Positions 41,462 through 51,077 of a stretch of 64,000 bases of DNA are shown one piece after another. This DNA comes from Plantactinospora mayteni (GTDB lineage: Bacteria; Actinomycetota; Actinomycetes; Mycobacteriales; Micromonosporaceae). The notes beneath the pieces are model-generated. The model saw only the letters and a list, made by a program, of their open reading frames with translations, was not told the origin of the DNA and made no database searches. Each line of letters starts with the position of its first letter. Within the stretch, counting starts at the first letter, position 1. The position numbers and the translations under genes were made by a program. Where the stretch lies: positions 1 through 64,000 of the forward strand of contig NZ_BONX01000008.1 of assembly GCF_016862935.1 (NCBI RefSeq). The letters are read 5' to 3'.

Positions 41462-42652
41462 ATGCGACCGCTTCGGGTGCTGCGGATCATCTCCCGAATG
41501 GCTGTGGGCGAGGCCGCGCCGCAGGTCGGCGCGTTGATGCGTGGGCTGGACCCGGACCGCTTCGAGCAGCGGCTCTACGCGGGCCCGGTCGAGCCGGGTA
41601 CCGGCGACTACCGCCGGTTGCGGGCCACCGACGTACCGGTCCGGGTGCTGCCCGCGCTCCGGCGTCCGGTCCGGCCGGTCGACAACCTTCGGGCGCTGGC
41701 CGCGCTGATCGCGGAGATCCGCCAATTCCAGCCGGACCTGGTGCACACCCACGACCTGCGGGCCGGCGTGCTGGGCCGGGTCGCGGCGGTCACCTGCCGG
41801 GTGCCGATCCGGGTGCACACCTTCCACACCCATCCGCTGTCCGGGTCGCCGCCCGTCCCCGGCCAGCTGGTCGCGGGTGTCGAGTGGATGCTGGCCCGGA
41901 CCAGCCACGCCCTGGTCGCGGTCGGTGCCCGGGTACGCGACGAACTCCTGGCCGCCTCGATCGGCCGTCCCGACCAGTACACCGTGATGCCGCCGGGAGC
42001 GAGTCTGTCGCCGTTGCCCGAGCGGGACCACGCGCGGCGTACCCTCGGGCTGCCCGGTACCGGGCCGGTGGTGGCGTACCTCGGCCCGCTCAGTACGGCC
42101 AAACGGCCGGACCGGTTCCTCGCGGTGGCCCGGGCGGTCCGGCGTACCCGGGCCGACGTCCGGTTCGTGGTCTGCGGCGAGGGTGCCCAGTCGGCCGAGA
42201 CGGTCCGGGTGGCCGCGGCCAGCCGGCTGGAGGTGACCTTCCTGCCCTGGCGGCCGGACCTGGAGACGGTCTACGCGGCTGCCGACCTGGTGTTGCAGAC
42301 CTCGGACCACGAGGGGACGCCGTTGGCGCTGATCGAGGCCGGACACGCCGGTCGGCCGGTGGTGGCCACCGACGTCGGCGGCACCGCCGAGGTGGTCCGG
42401 CACGGCCGGACCGGACTGCTCTGCGATCACCGTGACGTCGACGGGCTGAGCCGGGCGGTGCTGCGGCTGCTGGCGGACGACGAGTTACGGCACCGGATGG
42501 GCCGGACGGCGCTGGCCGAGACCAGGGAGGCGTTCGGTACGCCCCGACTGGTGGCCGCCACCCGGGACCTCTACCACCGGCTCGCGATGGCCCGGGGCTG
42601 CTGGCCGACCGAGTACGCCGAGCCCGTCGGCGTGCTGGCCCGCGCCCGCTGA
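41462..42652 (+). CDS. Glycosyltransferase family 4
   Basis: A 396-aa GT-B fold enzyme. The N-terminal domain opens with LRVLRIISRMAVGEAAPQVGALMRGL and includes DLVHTHDLRAGVLGRVAA; the C-terminal donor domain has VAYLGPLSTAKRPDRFLAVARA, EVTFLPWRPDLETVYAAADL and the E-x7-E motif region EGTPLALIEAGHAGRPVVATDVGGTAEVV. Retaining sugar transfer to a lipid or polysaccharide is expected. Convergent with the nucleotide-sugar dehydrogenase gene, which could supply uronic-acid donors. Confidence 0.87.
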   Translation: MRPLRVLRIISRMAVGEAAPQVGALMRGLDPDRFEQRLYAGPVEPGTGDYRRLRATDVPVRVLPALRRPVRPVDNLRALAALIAEIRQFQPDLVHTHDLRAGVLGRVAAVTCRVPIRVHTFHTHPLSGSPPVPGQLVAGVEWMLARTSHALVAVGARVRDELLAASIGRPDQYTVMPPGASLSPLPERDHARRTLGLPGTGPVVAYLGPLSTAKRPDRFLAVARAVRRTRADVRFVVCGEGAQSAETVRVAAASRLEVTFLPWRPDLETVYAAADLVLQTSDHEGTPLALIEAGHAGRPVVATDVGGTAEVVRHGRTGLLCDHRDVDGLSRAVLRLLADDELRHRMGRTALAETREAFGTPRLVAATRDLYHRLAMARGCWPTEYAEPVGVLARAR

Positions 42653-42750
42653 CCCACCGCCGTCCCAGGCCCTCAGCCACGGGCGCCGCCCGGGTAGTAC
42701 CGGGGAGAGGGCGGCCACCAGCAGTCCGCGCCGATCACCGGCGGCGGCCC

Positions 42751-42810
42751 ACGACCTACAGGCGTTCGACCACCGGCGTCGACCCACCGACCTACAGGCG
42801 TTCGACCAGC
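42751..42810. repeat. Short duplication of the dehydrogenase 3' end
   Basis: CGACCTACAGGCGTTCGACCA occurs at 42751-42771 and again at 42787-42807. The second copy includes the stop codon and last codons of the dehydrogenase gene; the first is just downstream. It looks like a local tandem duplication 36 bp apart. Confidence 0.75.
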
Positions 42811-44054
42811 GGGCCACGGCAGCGGTCGCGGCTGTCGAAGACGTACCGGGCGGTCTTGATGATCATGTCGTAGTCGAGCCCGTCGTGGTCGGTGACCACC
42901 ACCACCGCGTCGGCGTCCCGCACCTCGTCCTCGGTCAACTCGACCAGCGCCAGTTCGGTCGGCACCTGCCGGGGATCGGCGTACGGCTCCACCGCCCTGA
43001 CTCGGGCGCCGAGCGCGTGCAGCCGACCGGCCAGGTCGATCGCGGGGGAGTCCCGCAGGTCACCGGTGTTCCTCTTGTACGCGAGGCCGATCATCAGTAG
43101 CCGGGCGCCCCGCAGTGGCCGGCCCCGGCTGCTCAGCCCGGCCATCACCCGCTGCGCCACGTACTCCGGCATGGCGTGGTTGATGTCGCTGGCCAGTTCG
43201 ACGAACCGGAACTGCCGGCCGAGTCGGCGTTTCACCTGCCAGGAGAGGTAGCAGGGGTCGATCGGCAGGCAGTGGCCGCCGATTCCGGGGCCGGGCCGGA
43301 AGGACATGAACCCGAACGGCTTGGTCGCGGCCGCGTCGATGGCCTGCCAGATGTCGATGCCGAGCTGGTGGCTGAAGGTGGCCAGCTCGTTGACGAGCGC
43401 GATGTTGACCTGGCGGAACGTGTTCTCGATCAGCTTGGTGAGTTCGGCGACCCGGGTCGAGTCGACCGGTACGGTCTGCCGCACGATCCGGCGGTAGAAC
43501 GAGTCGACCCGGTCCAGCGCCGCCGGGCCCATCCCGGAGACCACCTTCGGGGTGTTCTCCAGCCCCCAGACCGGGTTGCCAGGGTCGATCCGCTCCGGGC
43601 TGTAGCCGAGGTGGAAGTCGTCCGGGCTGCGCAGCCCGCTGCCGTTTTCGAGCAGCGGCCGGAGCAGCTCCTCGGTGGTACCGGGATAGGTCGTCGACTC
43701 CAGGATGACGGTGCAGCCCGGCCGGACGTACGGGGCGAGGGCCGCACCGGCCTGCTCCACATAGCTGAGGTCCGGTACGCCGTCCCGCAGCGGGGTCGGC
43801 ACGCTGATCACGCAGACGTCGAAGTCCCGGGCGTCGGCGTAGTCACTGGTGGGCAGGTAGCGGCCGGTGGCCAGCGCCGCACCGAGCCGCTGGTCGGAGA
43901 TGTCCTCGACAAAGGACTCCCCGCTGCCGAGTCGTTTGATCCGGTCGGTGTCGAGGTCGAGTCCGACGACGTCCAGTCCGGACTCCACGGCGGCCACCGC
44001 GAGGGGCAGACCGACGTACCCCTGACCGACGACAACCAACTTTTCCCTGCTCAT
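42792..44054 (-). CDS. Nucleotide-sugar dehydrogenase (UDP-glucose / UDP-ManNAc type)
   Basis: A 420-aa NAD-dependent enzyme that oxidises a UDP-sugar C6 to the uronic acid. The N-terminal Rossmann motif is VVVGQGYVGLPLAVAAVESG; SVPTPL and ESTTYPGTTEELL are family segments; the catalytic cysteine is Cys262 in GIGGHCLPIDPCYLSW. The C-terminal domain has GLAYKRNTGDLRDSPAIDL. It resembles the WecC/TuaD group. The ATG at 44054 follows GGGAG by 5 nt. Probably serves exopolysaccharide synthesis with the neighbouring glycosyltransferase. Confidence 0.88.
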   Translation of the reverse strand: MSREKLVVVGQGYVGLPLAVAAVESGLDVVGLDLDTDRIKRLGSGESFVEDISDQRLGAALATGRYLPTSDYADARDFDVCVISVPTPLRDGVPDLSYVEQAGAALAPYVRPGCTVILESTTYPGTTEELLRPLLENGSGLRSPDDFHLGYSPERIDPGNPVWGLENTPKVVSGMGPAALDRVDSFYRRIVRQTVPVDSTRVAELTKLIENTFRQVNIALVNELATFSHQLGIDIWQAIDAAATKPFGFMSFRPGPGIGGHCLPIDPCYLSWQVKRRLGRQFRFVELASDINHAMPEYVAQRVMAGLSSRGRPLRGARLLMIGLAYKRNTGDLRDSPAIDLAGRLHALGARVRAVEPYADPRQVPTELALVELTEDEVRDADAVVVVTDHDGLDYDMIIKTARYVFDSRDRCRGPLVERL

Positions 44055-44218
44055 CCGGGCTCCCACCGTACTTGACGACGGTGCACACCCTAGGGCGATT
44101 TGTCGTTGATCACCGTGGAAACGGGGATAACGGGACGTATTTGGCGGTCTGGTTCGGACGGCACGGCTCGACACGCTCTGCTGGTGGGAAGGCTACCGAC
44201 AGCGTGCGGCGGTCAGGC

Positions 44219-45604
44219 TCAGTCGCCGCCCGGGTCGACCGGCCCGCCAGTGCCCGGCGGGTTGCTCGGTGGCGGGTTGCTCGGTGGCGGGTTGCTCGGT
44301 GGCGGCTCGGTCGGGGCACCGGTCGGCTCGCCATCCGGGGTCGGGCTCGGCGTCGCCGAGACGGAGGGACGCGGCCGAGGGCTGTCCCGAGGACGCGGCG
44401 AGTTCACCTCCGACCCGTCCGGCACCGTCGCCGACGGCTGCTCCGGAATGTGCGCCTCCCCCGTCGCGGTGCTGCTGGGCGTCGGGGACGGCGGTGCGTT
44501 CGTCGCCGGAGCGTCGTCGGCCATCTGGAGGGCGATCAGGACGGTTACCACCGCCGCGCCCAGCCCGACCACGGCGGCGACCCCGGCCAGGGTGAGGACG
44601 CCGAGGCCGGGCTCCCGGTCCCGGCCGCCCGAGCCGTCGACCACCGGATTGTCGGTCAGGGTGCTCGGCCCGTCGGCCGCGCCCGCGCGGACGCCGAGAC
44701 CGGTGACCGCGGTCGGGTCCGCCGGGGCGATGCCGCCACCGTCGACCCCGCCCGCCGCGTCCGCCGCCACCACCTCCGGGTGCTTCGCGGCGGCCCGGGC
44801 CGCCGTGGCCAGCGCCGCCGCGCTCGGGTACCGGTCGGCCGGCTCCTTGGCCAGGGCCCGCCCGATCAGCCTGGCCACCGGCCGGGGTACGTCGGCGGGC
44901 AGCGGATCCGGGTCCTCGTGCAGGTGCTTCACCGCGACCTGCAACGGGTTCTCCCCGGTGAACGGCGGTTGCCCGGCCACGCACTGGTACGCCACCGCGC
45001 CCAGCGCGTAGATGTCGGTGGCGGCCGAGACGGGCTTGCCGGCGGCCTGCTCCGGCGCCATGTAGAGCGCCGTCCCGGGCACCGCGTTCGAGCTGGTGAT
45101 GCTGGTGATGTTCACCGACCGGGCGACCCCGAAGTCGAGCAGCCGGACGGTGCCGTTGGCCTGCACCAGCAGGTTGCTCGGCTTGACGTCGCGGTGCACG
45201 ATCCCGCCCAGGTGGGCGGCGTGCAGCGCCTGGGCGACCTGGGCCACCACGTGCATCGCGTCGACCACGCTCAGCCGACCGGTGTCCCGGATCCGCGCCG
45301 ACAGCGGCTCGCCGTCGACGTACTCCATCACCAGGTAGTCGGTGCGGCCGGAGGGCAGCTCGTCCTCGCCGTAGTCGAAGACCTGCACGATGCCCGGGTG
45401 GTGCAGGGTGGCCAGCATCCGGGCCTCGGCGCGGAACCGGGCGATGAAATCGGGGTCGGAGAGCAGCGAGGGGAGCAGCACCTTGACCGCGACCCGACGC
45501 TTGAGCACCACGTCGGTACCGCGCCACACGTCGCCCATCCCACCGGTGGCGACGCGCTCGTCAAGGCGGTAACGCCCGCCCAGCAGGACTCCCGATTCCA
45601 GCAC
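44219..45604 (-). CDS. Transmembrane Ser/Thr protein kinase (PknB-like)
   Basis: A 461-aa kinase. Gly loop GGRYRLDERVATGGMGDVWRG, catalytic lysine in VAVKVLL, HRDVKPSNLLV and DFGVAR motifs, APEQ activation-segment end. After the kinase domain (~1-265) and a linker, one membrane helix (LTLAGVAAVVGLGAAVVTVLIAL, ~345-367) leads to an outside tail rich in Pro/Ser/Thr without PASTA domains. The tail ends with three P-P-P-S-N repeats encoded by a 15-bp triplication at about 44262-44306. The GTG at 45604 is used; longer forms are possible. Confidence 0.88.
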   Translation of the reverse strand: MLESGVLLGGRYRLDERVATGGMGDVWRGTDVVLKRRVAVKVLLPSLLSDPDFIARFRAEARMLATLHHPGIVQVFDYGEDELPSGRTDYLVMEYVDGEPLSARIRDTGRLSVVDAMHVVAQVAQALHAAHLGGIVHRDVKPSNLLVQANGTVRLLDFGVARSVNITSITSSNAVPGTALYMAPEQAAGKPVSAATDIYALGAVAYQCVAGQPPFTGENPLQVAVKHLHEDPDPLPADVPRPVARLIGRALAKEPADRYPSAAALATAARAAAKHPEVVAADAAGGVDGGGIAPADPTAVTGLGVRAGAADGPSTLTDNPVVDGSGGRDREPGLGVLTLAGVAAVVGLGAAVVTVLIALQMADDAPATNAPPSPTPSSTATGEAHIPEQPSATVPDGSEVNSPRPRDSPRPRPSVSATPSPTPDGEPTGAPTEPPPSNPPPSNPPPSNPPGTGGPVDPGGD

Positions 45605-45742
45605 GTGCACACCGTACCCAGCCGCGTGGCCGGGTACGCAATCGCGGCGGCGACAGCGTTTCGTCGGCCGGTGGCGCGCGGGATCACCGTACCCGGAGAC
45701 CACCGCGACCGATCCGGCAGCCCGGGCCGGCCGGTCCCCGGC

Positions 45743-46834
45743 TCAGCCGGAGACGGTGATCGCGGTCGAGTCGGCGGGGTGGTAGCAGCGCAGCCGGTCC
45801 GGGTCGACGGCGAGCCAGACCGGGCTGCCGGGACCGATCCGGAACGTCGGCGGCGCCTGCACCTTGAGCTGCCGACCGGCCAGCTCCACGGTGAGCAGGA
45901 TCGCCGCACCGGTCGGCTCGACCACCTCCACCCGGGCGGCCAGCCGGTCCGGCCCGTCGGCGTCGAAGACCTCGACGTTCTCGGCCCGGACCCCCACCGT
46001 CACCTCGTCGCCCGGATAGTCGCCCAGCGCCACCGGGGCGGCGGTGGACTGGTCGCCGATCCGCAACCGGGACCGGCCGTCGGCCCGGTCGACCCGGGCC
46101 GGCAGGAAGTTCATCGGCGGAGCGCCGAGGAAGCCGCCGACGAACTCGTCGGCCGGGCTGTCGTAGACCTCCAGCGGCGGGCCGACCTGGGCGACCCGGC
46201 CGTCGCGCAGCACCGCGACCCGGTCGCCGAGGGAGAGCGCCTCGGCCTGGTCGTGCGTCACGTAGACCGTGGTGGTGCCGAGCTTGCCGACGATCCGCTT
46301 CAGTTCGGTGCGGAACTCCATCCGGAGCAGCGCGTCCAGGTTGGACAGCGGCTCGTCCATCAGCAGTACGTCGGCGTCGGTCACGATGGCCCGGGCCACC
46401 GCGACCCGCTGCCGCTGCCCGCCGGAGAGCTGCGCCGGATAGCGGTCCAGGTATTCGGAGAGGTGCAGCAGTTCGGCCGCCTCGCCGACCCGCCGGTCGA
46501 TCTCCGCCTTCGGCGTCTTCCGCATGGCCAGCCCGAACGCGATGTTCTGGCGTACCCGCATGTGCGGCCAGATGGCGTACGACTGGAAGACCATCGACAG
46601 GCCGCGCAGCCGGGCCGGCAGGTCCGTCACGTCCCGGCCGCCGATCTGCACGCTGCCGGAGTCCGGGGCCTCCAGCCCGGCGATCATCCGGAGCAGCGTG
46701 GTCTTGCCGCAGCCGCTCGGCCCGACCAGCACCAGGAACTCGCCGTCGCGTACCTCCAGGCTGATGTCGTCGGTGGCGGGGGTACGGGTCCCCGGATAGG
46801 TCTTCACCAGGTTCCGCAACACGATCTCGGCCAA
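45743..46834 (-). CDS. ABC transporter ATPase (UgpC/MalK-like), second sugar system
   Basis: A 363-aa ATPase: Walker A GPSGCGKTT, signature LSGGQRQRVAVARAIV, Walker B VLLMDEPLSNLDALLRM, H-loop VYVTHDQAEALSLG, then a TOBE-like regulatory domain (residues ~240-355). Last gene of a minus-strand operon of binding protein, two permeases and ATPase; 12 bp separate it from the permease above. Confidence 0.9.
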   Translation of the reverse strand: MAEIVLRNLVKTYPGTRTPATDDISLEVRDGEFLVLVGPSGCGKTTLLRMIAGLEAPDSGSVQIGGRDVTDLPARLRGLSMVFQSYAIWPHMRVRQNIAFGLAMRKTPKAEIDRRVGEAAELLHLSEYLDRYPAQLSGGQRQRVAVARAIVTDADVLLMDEPLSNLDALLRMEFRTELKRIVGKLGTTTVYVTHDQAEALSLGDRVAVLRDGRVAQVGPPLEVYDSPADEFVGGFLGAPPMNFLPARVDRADGRSRLRIGDQSTAAPVALGDYPGDEVTVGVRAENVEVFDADGPDRLAARVEVVEPTGAAILLTVELAGRQLKVQAPPTFRIGPGSPVWLAVDPDRLRCYHPADSTAITVSG

Positions 46835-46846
46835 CGCTCGTTCCTC

Positions 46847-47668
46847 TCAGCGGATCGTGGTTCCCCACATGTTCAACAGGTAGCGGCGCATGAACGCGAT
46901 GAAGACCAGGGCGGGTACGACCAGCGCGAAGCCCCCGGCGAACCGGAACGCCAGCGGCGAGTCGGCCAGCGTCGAGAGCACCTGGGCCGGCAGGGTACGC
47001 CGGTTGAGGGTGAGCACCGCCGCGCCGAGTACCTCGTTCCAGGAGGTGACGAAGGTGAAGATGGCGGCGGCGGCGATCCCGGGCAGCGCCTGCGGCAACA
47101 CCACCCGGGCGAACGCCCTCGGCGCGCTGGCCCCGAAGACCATCGCCGCCTCCTCGTGCTCGACCGGCACCGCCACGAAGATCGCTGACGTGATCAGTAC
47201 GGTGGTCGGCAGCGCCAGCGCGGTGTGCAGCAGCGCCACGGCATAGGTCGTGTCGTAGAGCCCGGTGGCCAGGAAGACCCGGGCCAGCGGTACCGACAGC
47301 ACCACTATCGGCAGCGCCCGGGTGAGCAGCAGGAAGAGCTGGTACGGCTCCCGGCCCCGGAAGGCGTACCGGGCCACCGCGTAGCCGGCCGGCACCCCGA
47401 GGGCCAGCGACAGGGCCAGGCTGATCAGGCCGACCTCCACCGAGTTCTGGAACCCGCCGATCACCCCGGTGCTGTCCAGGAAGACCCGCATCGTCTCGGT
47501 CGAGACGTCGGTGGGGAGCAGCGAGAGCGGGAACCGGTTCAGCGACTCCCGGCTGGAGAGCGCGGCCAGCGCGATCAGATAGATCGGCAGCCCCATGAAG
47601 AGGGTGACCGCGACACAGGCGACGTGGATCAGGATGGTGCGGCGTCGGGCCGCCCGCAGCCGGCTCAC
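46847..47668 (-). CDS. ABC transporter permease (MalG-type), second sugar system
   Basis: A 273-aa permease with about six helices, starting SRLRAARRRTILIHVACVAVTLFMGLPIYLIAL; the EAA loop is HEEAAMVFGASAPRAFARVVLPQALPGI. The GTG at 47668 overlaps the upstream permease stop by 4 bp (GTGA), so a longer frame upstream is ignored. Confidence 0.88.
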   Translation of the reverse strand: MSRLRAARRRTILIHVACVAVTLFMGLPIYLIALAALSSRESLNRFPLSLLPTDVSTETMRVFLDSTGVIGGFQNSVEVGLISLALSLALGVPAGYAVARYAFRGREPYQLFLLLTRALPIVVLSVPLARVFLATGLYDTTYAVALLHTALALPTTVLITSAIFVAVPVEHEEAAMVFGASAPRAFARVVLPQALPGIAAAAIFTFVTSWNEVLGAAVLTLNRRTLPAQVLSTLADSPLAFRFAGGFALVVPALVFIAFMRRYLLNMWGTTIR

Positions 47669-48585
47669 CGGCCGCTCCCGGTGGCCGCCGGGTCCCGGAG
47701 CACCCGCAGGTAGACCACTGCGGTGCCGAGCGACATCAGCAGGATCACCAGGGCGATCGCGGCCGAGACCCGCTCGTTCTGCAACGTCACGTACCACTGG
47801 TAGGTCTCGCCGACCAGCAGCGGGAAGCTCCGCCCGGTGAGGGCCTGGGCGACCGCGAAGGTCTGCAACCCGAGGATGGTTCGCAGGATCAGCGCCACCT
47901 GGAGGCTCGGGCGCAACTGCGGCAGGATGACGTGGCGCAGCCGCTGCCAGTAGGTCGCGCCGAATACCGCCGCCGCCTCGTCGTAGTCGCGCGGGATGTT
48001 CTGCAACCCGGCCACCACGATCACCAACACCAGCGAGGTGGCCCGCCACAGCTCGGCCAGCAGCACCGCGAGGAACATGGTGGCGTCGTTGTCGTAGGAC
48101 AGCCAGGCGTAGCCGTCGCCGAGCCCGAGGTGGGCCAGCACCGAGTTGAGGTAACCCCGGTCGGCGAAGATCGACAGCCAGACCAGCCCGGCGGCCAGGT
48201 CACTGATCGCCAGCGGTACGCACCAGACGTAGAAGTAGAACGACGAGAGCCTCGGCCGTTCCCGCAGCAGCAGCGCCATGGTCAGCGCGAACGCGAACTG
48301 CAACGGGATCAGTACGACGATCAGCAGCGCGGTGTTCCGGGTCGCCTGCCAGAAATAGGGGTCGTCGAGCATCCGGCGCAGGTGCGCCAGGGTGGGCCCG
48401 TCGGTGCCGGTGACCGCCTGCCCGACGCCGACCACGATCGGCCAGAGGAAGAGCGCGGCCAGGAAGAGCACCGAGGGGGCGACCAGCAGCGCCGCCGTCG
48501 GTACCCGGGTCCTTCGTCGCCGACGGCCGGGCCGGGTCGGTGTCGCCTTCGGTTCGGTGGGCGCCGGATCCGGCGCGGTGGTCAC
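47665..48585 (-). CDS. ABC transporter permease (MalF-type), second sugar system
   Basis: A 306-aa permease with a basic N-terminus (RPGRRRRRTRVPTAALLVAPSVLF) and about six helices; the EAA loop is IPRDYDEAAAVFGATYWQRLRHVILPQLRPSL. The GTG at 48585 overlaps the binding-protein stop (GTGA). Pairs with the MalG-type gene just downstream. Confidence 0.88.
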   Translation of the reverse strand: MTTAPDPAPTEPKATPTRPGRRRRRTRVPTAALLVAPSVLFLAALFLWPIVVGVGQAVTGTDGPTLAHLRRMLDDPYFWQATRNTALLIVVLIPLQFAFALTMALLLRERPRLSSFYFYVWCVPLAISDLAAGLVWLSIFADRGYLNSVLAHLGLGDGYAWLSYDNDATMFLAVLLAELWRATSLVLVIVVAGLQNIPRDYDEAAAVFGATYWQRLRHVILPQLRPSLQVALILRTILGLQTFAVAQALTGRSFPLLVGETYQWYVTLQNERVSAAIALVILLMSLGTAVVYLRVLRDPAATGSGR

Positions 48586-49934
48586 TGCACCCGGCACGTC
48601 TGCCCCGCCGCGACCGGGTCCGGGCGCCAGCAGGGCACCTTCACCTCGTCCAGGATGGTGTTGAGCTGCTGGGCCTGCCGATCGAGAACCTGCCGCACCG
48701 GCCGGCGGTCCAGGCAGATCTCCTTGAAGCAGTTCTTGAAGATCTGCGACACCTCGCCGTCCTTGCCGCCCAACCCGACCGGGGGCAGGGCCAGCACGGC
48801 ACCCTCGGCGTCCTGCTGCCGGCGTACCGCCTCGGCCTCCATCGCCACCGCCGGCGGCAGGTCGGTCGGGAGCGCGGCCTCGACCACCGGGAAGAACGCG
48901 TTGCGGCGCAACACCTCGAGCTGGACGTCCGGCGTGGTCAGCGCCTCGATCACCTGGCGTGCCCGGTCCGCGTCCGGGGCGCCCTTCGGAATCGCCAGGC
49001 CGGCGACGACCAGCAGGTAGCCGAGCCCCTTCGGGCCGCGCGGCGCGGGCGCCATGATCCAGTCGTCCGGCTTGTCGGCCGGGGCGTTGACCAGCCGGGC
49101 GACGTGGTCCCAGGCGATCAGCACCTCGCCGCGCTGCAACGGCTCCTGCATGTTGTCGTAGTTGGTCGACGCCGGGGCGGTCTGCGCCCACAGCTCCACC
49201 ATGTACTGCCAGGCTTGCACCGCCTCCGGGCCACGGAACGTGGTGATCTGGCCGCCGGTGAAGCTCGGCAGCAGGTAGCCCTGGAAGAACCGGTGGTAGA
49301 GGCCCTTCGGGCCGCAGGGCAGGCCGAAGACCGGCTTGTTGCCGTTGGCCCGCCGGGCGTCGCCGACCCAGGTCAGCAACTGGTCGTACGTCAGGTTCTG
49401 CACGTCGGCACCGCTGGGCAGCCACTGCAACGCCCGCTTGTTGACGGCGAGCACGTACGACGCCTGCATCCACGGCAGGTAGGTGGTGCCGCCACCGGGC
49501 AGCTTGCCGAGCTGGGCGAGGTCGGTCGGGAACTTCCGGTCGGCCAGCTTGCCAGCCAGGTCGTCGAGGTTCTCGAACTTGTCGGCGTGCGGGGCGAAGT
49601 CGCCGTGCAGCCCGCCGGCGAGGCTGACCTCGACCCGCCCGGCCCCGACCTGCGAGGTGATGGTCGAGGAGAAGACGTTCGGCTCGACCGGGTTGTACGC
49701 GACCGCGCCACCGGAGACCCGGTCCCGGAGGATCTGCTCGAACCGCTGCCGTTCCTCGACCGGGGTGAACTGGGTGGAGAGGAAGGTGATCGACCCTTCC
49801 TCGTCCGAGCCGGTGGTCGACGCGCCGCCGCATGCGCTCAGTAGTGGCGCGGCGCCGGCGGCGAGGCCGAGCCCGAGTAGCCGGCGGCGGTCGAGCCGGA
49901 GGTCTGCGCCGGGCTGGCCTGCGTGTCGTGCCAT
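48582..49934 (-). CDS. Substrate-binding lipoprotein, second sugar system
   Basis: A 450-aa family 1 solute-binding protein. The signal is of Tat-lipoprotein type: LDRRRLLGLGLAAGAAPLLSAC, with the lipobox cysteine near residue 36. The mature part has SITFLSTQFTPVEERQRFEQIL, GGTTYLPWMQASYVLAVNKRAL and other family segments. GGGGAGG lies 4 nt before the ATG. First gene of the operon; its ligand is unknown. The 230 bp upstream (49935-50165) hold its promoter, with AAGTGCACATATTTAGAAGC near 50015-50035. Confidence 0.88.
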   Translation of the reverse strand: MARHAGQPGADLRLDRRRLLGLGLAAGAAPLLSACGGASTTGSDEEGSITFLSTQFTPVEERQRFEQILRDRVSGGAVAYNPVEPNVFSSTITSQVGAGRVEVSLAGGLHGDFAPHADKFENLDDLAGKLADRKFPTDLAQLGKLPGGGTTYLPWMQASYVLAVNKRALQWLPSGADVQNLTYDQLLTWVGDARRANGNKPVFGLPCGPKGLYHRFFQGYLLPSFTGGQITTFRGPEAVQAWQYMVELWAQTAPASTNYDNMQEPLQRGEVLIAWDHVARLVNAPADKPDDWIMAPAPRGPKGLGYLLVVAGLAIPKGAPDADRARQVIEALTTPDVQLEVLRRNAFFPVVEAALPTDLPPAVAMEAEAVRRQQDAEGAVLALPPVGLGGKDGEVSQIFKNCFKEICLDRRPVRQVLDRQAQQLNTILDEVKVPCWRPDPVAAGQTCRVQ

Positions 49935-50165
49935 CGTGCCTCCCCGTGACGGTGGTAGCCGGCCCGGTTCGACTGCTGAGCGGGCACCGATGCCGGCTGG
50001 AGCGGAGTGTCACAAGTGCACATATTTAGAAGCTTGGTGTCAAGGCGGGAGCGCCGTTACGGTCCGTCCCGTTATCCAACCGGCGCCCGGCCGGCTCGCT
50101 GGCGGGCACTCCGCCTCGCTCCACCGAGATCCACGGAGACAGCCCCTAGCCAGCGGGCACTCCGC

Positions 50166-51077
50166 TCAGCCGGCGAGCCGGTCGGCCTCCTCGGCGAGTT
50201 GCCGGGCGAGCGGTTCGATCCGGGCCCGCCAGGCGGCCAGCGCGGTCGCTTGGCCGCTCGGCGCGTCGGTCGAGCCGGTCTGCTCCAGCGGGCCGGTCTG
50301 CTCCAGTACGAGCCGGGCGCCGTGCCCGGTGCCCTCGGTCAGTTCCCAGCGGATCCGGCCGGCGGGCGCTCCGGCGACCTCCCAGGGGTATTCCAGCAGG
50401 CTAGGGGCGTCCAGCGCGGTGACCGGACCGGCCGGGAACTCGTCGGTGGTGAAGCCCGGCGGCGGCGCTGCGCCGAGCGTGCCGAGCCGGTCGGACGACC
50501 CACCGGTCAGGGCCGCCCAGACCGCCTCGGCGGGCCGGGTCAGTTGCCGCTCGAAGCGCACCCGCCAGCCGTCCCCGGTGGTCTCGGCGACGCCGTCGGC
50601 CAGCCCGAACCGCTCGACGTACGACTCGTGCAGCAGCCCGGACGGGCGAGCCGAGTGGTCGATCGCCCGGCCGTCCAGTACTGCTTCGATCGCGTCGAGG
50701 CAGATCTGCCAGCCGGAGGCGAAGCTCGCCGCCCCGGCCCGGTCGTCGAAGACGTGGCTGAACACCAGCAGGCAACCCGGGCCGTCCGGGTGCAACTCGA
50801 TCCGGAACTGCTCGTCCTGCCAACTGAAGGCGAACAGCCGGGGCGGCTCGTACGCCTCGACCCGGCCGACCGACTCCGGCGGCGCGTCGGGACCGGAGCC
50901 GAAGTGGAAGGTCATCCGCCCGCCGACGCGCGGGTCCAGCCGTACCTCGGCGGGAAACCACTCGCGGAGGTGCTCGGGCTCGGTGACGGCCGGCCAGACC
51001 TTCTCCGGCGGATGGGCCAGCCGGCGCTCGATGCGCAGCACCTGGCGTCCGTGCGCGGTGTCCAGGCTCTCGTTCAC
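50166..51077 (-). CDS. Tandem SRPBCC (AHSA1-like) domain protein
   Basis: A 303-aa protein made of two START/Bet-v1-like domains. The first (~10-150) has the AHSA1 pattern RIERRLAHPPEKVWPAVTEPEHLREWFP and VGGRMTFHF; the second (~165-290), VRFERQLTRPAEAVWAALTGG, is more divergent. Genes of this kind are commonly coupled to an ArsR regulator, as here by a 4-bp overlap (ATGA). They bind hydrophobic ligands; the ligand here is unknown. Confidence 0.85.
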   Translation of the reverse strand: MNESLDTAHGRQVLRIERRLAHPPEKVWPAVTEPEHLREWFPAEVRLDPRVGGRMTFHFGSGPDAPPESVGRVEAYEPPRLFAFSWQDEQFRIELHPDGPGCLLVFSHVFDDRAGAASFASGWQICLDAIEAVLDGRAIDHSARPSGLLHESYVERFGLADGVAETTGDGWRVRFERQLTRPAEAVWAALTGGSSDRLGTLGAAPPPGFTTDEFPAGPVTALDAPSLLEYPWEVAGAPAGRIRWELTEGTGHGARLVLEQTGPLEQTGSTDAPSGQATALAAWRARIEPLARQLAEEADRLAG